Source: Candidatus Aenigmatarchaeota archaeon (GTDB lineage Archaea > Aenigmatarchaeota > Aenigmatarchaeia > QMZP01 > QMZT01). Taken from it: 5,533 bases of DNA. The notes beneath the pieces are model-generated. The model saw only the letters and a list, made by a program, of their open reading frames with translations. It ran no database searches and was not told the origin of the DNA. The stretch is from NCBI GenBank assembly GCA_023128965.1, contig JAGMCY010000170.1, forward strand, positions 1 to 5,533, given 5' to 3'. Every line of letters starts with the position of its first letter. The stretch's first letter is position 1. Shown here in pieces: positions 5,214 through 5,533 of this stretch. Made by a program: the position numbers and the translations under genes.

Positions 5214-5533
5214 CCTTGACCCCGATGCCTTCGAGCTTCTCCTTGAACTTCCCTAACGCGGTGTGTATGTCCTCTTCGGTCTGCGCTCCTGTGCAGATTA
5301 TCTTCCCCGAGGTGAAGAGAAGGAAAGCGACCCTCGGATCGCTTATCCTGTAAACAAGACCGGGGAACTGCTCGGGCTCGTATTCGGCGTTATCAAGCGA
5401 GAAAGCGATATCCTCGAGATGAAGTTCCGCCTCTATCTTCGAGGATGCAACGATGTTCTCCACATGTATCGGGTATTTTGAAGGGACACTCACCCCGGAT
5501 TCCTTTAATTTCTTCACCACCTTTTTCATCGCT
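5194..5533 (-). CDS. tbp: TATA-box-binding protein, 5' end beyond the window
   Basis: TBP binds the archaeal TATA box and, with TFB, recruits RNA polymerase. The frame is open to the right edge, so the first repeat and true start are missing. What is visible is the last helix of repeat 1 (MKKVVKKLKESGV, with an Ala codon before the Met showing that this Met is internal), a short linker, and all of repeat 2. Repeat 2 contains YPIHVENIVASSKIEAEL, then AEYEPEQFPGLVYRISDP, LLFTSGKIICTGAQTEED and a final helix. Counting from that internal Met, Phe55 (EQFPG) and Phe72 (LLFTSG) correspond to the pair that intercalates and kinks DNA. Expected full length is about 180 aa, so roughly 60% is present. 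It ends in TAG with a short tail (VKPLAE) and overlaps the convergent 397-aa gene by 20 bases. Confidence 0.97.
   Translation of the reverse strand, partial: AMKKVVKKLKESGVSVPSKYPIHVENIVASSKIEAELHLEDIAFSLDNAEYEPEQFPGLVYRISDPRVAFLLFTSGKIICTGAQTEEDIHTALGKFKEKLEGIGVKVKPLAE

Overview
The window is archaeal. It carries the C-terminal repeat of a TATA-box-binding protein, a full-length archaeal/eukaryotic-type leucyl-tRNA synthetase (LeuRS), a small stand-alone TRAM-domain protein, and a tRNA gene whose introns are placed and folded for archaeal bulge-helix-bulge splicing. The lineage cannot be fixed from this window. Compact spacing and an intron outside the anticodon loop would suit Thermoproteota or some DPANN archaea, but that is inference.

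Layout, left to right. Positions 1-~400 hold an AT-rich minus-strand module: the first 85 codons of an unknown protein that runs off the left edge, preceded in the same frame by a possible tiny ORF ending in TGA, with a Shine-Dalgarno-like GAGGTG between them. A hairpin-containing leader and a TATA/BRE element lie upstream (about 370-483). The plus-strand TRAM gene (545-805) converges on the minus-strand leuS gene (807-3674) with a single base between their stops. A 59-base AT-rich divergent promoter region separates leuS from the tRNA.

The tRNA is tRNA-Arg(UCU), spread over 3734-3952 by two introns: 39 nt in the D loop and 106 nt at the usual 37/38 site. Removing both gives a textbook 74-nt tRNA. 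An oligo-T terminator and a new promoter follow. Next come a 397-aa AT-rich plus-strand gene of unknown function (4020-5213) and the minus-strand, 5'-truncated tbp gene (5194-5533), whose 3' ends overlap by 20 bases.

Functionally, the recognised genes are information processing: LeuRS charges tRNA-Leu, tRNA-Arg decodes AGA/AGG, TRAM proteins bind RNA, and TBP nucleates transcription. Most genes look independently transcribed, and several seem to make leaderless mRNAs (TATA-like element about 24-26 bases before the ATG). The two unknown AT-rich genes differ clearly in composition from leuS and tbp: sampled 60-base blocks give 19 and 21 G+C against 32 and 33. They are the likeliest accessory genes. 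The strongest second-look item is the doubly interrupted tRNA-Arg. No CRISPR array, insertion sequence or rRNA was seen.
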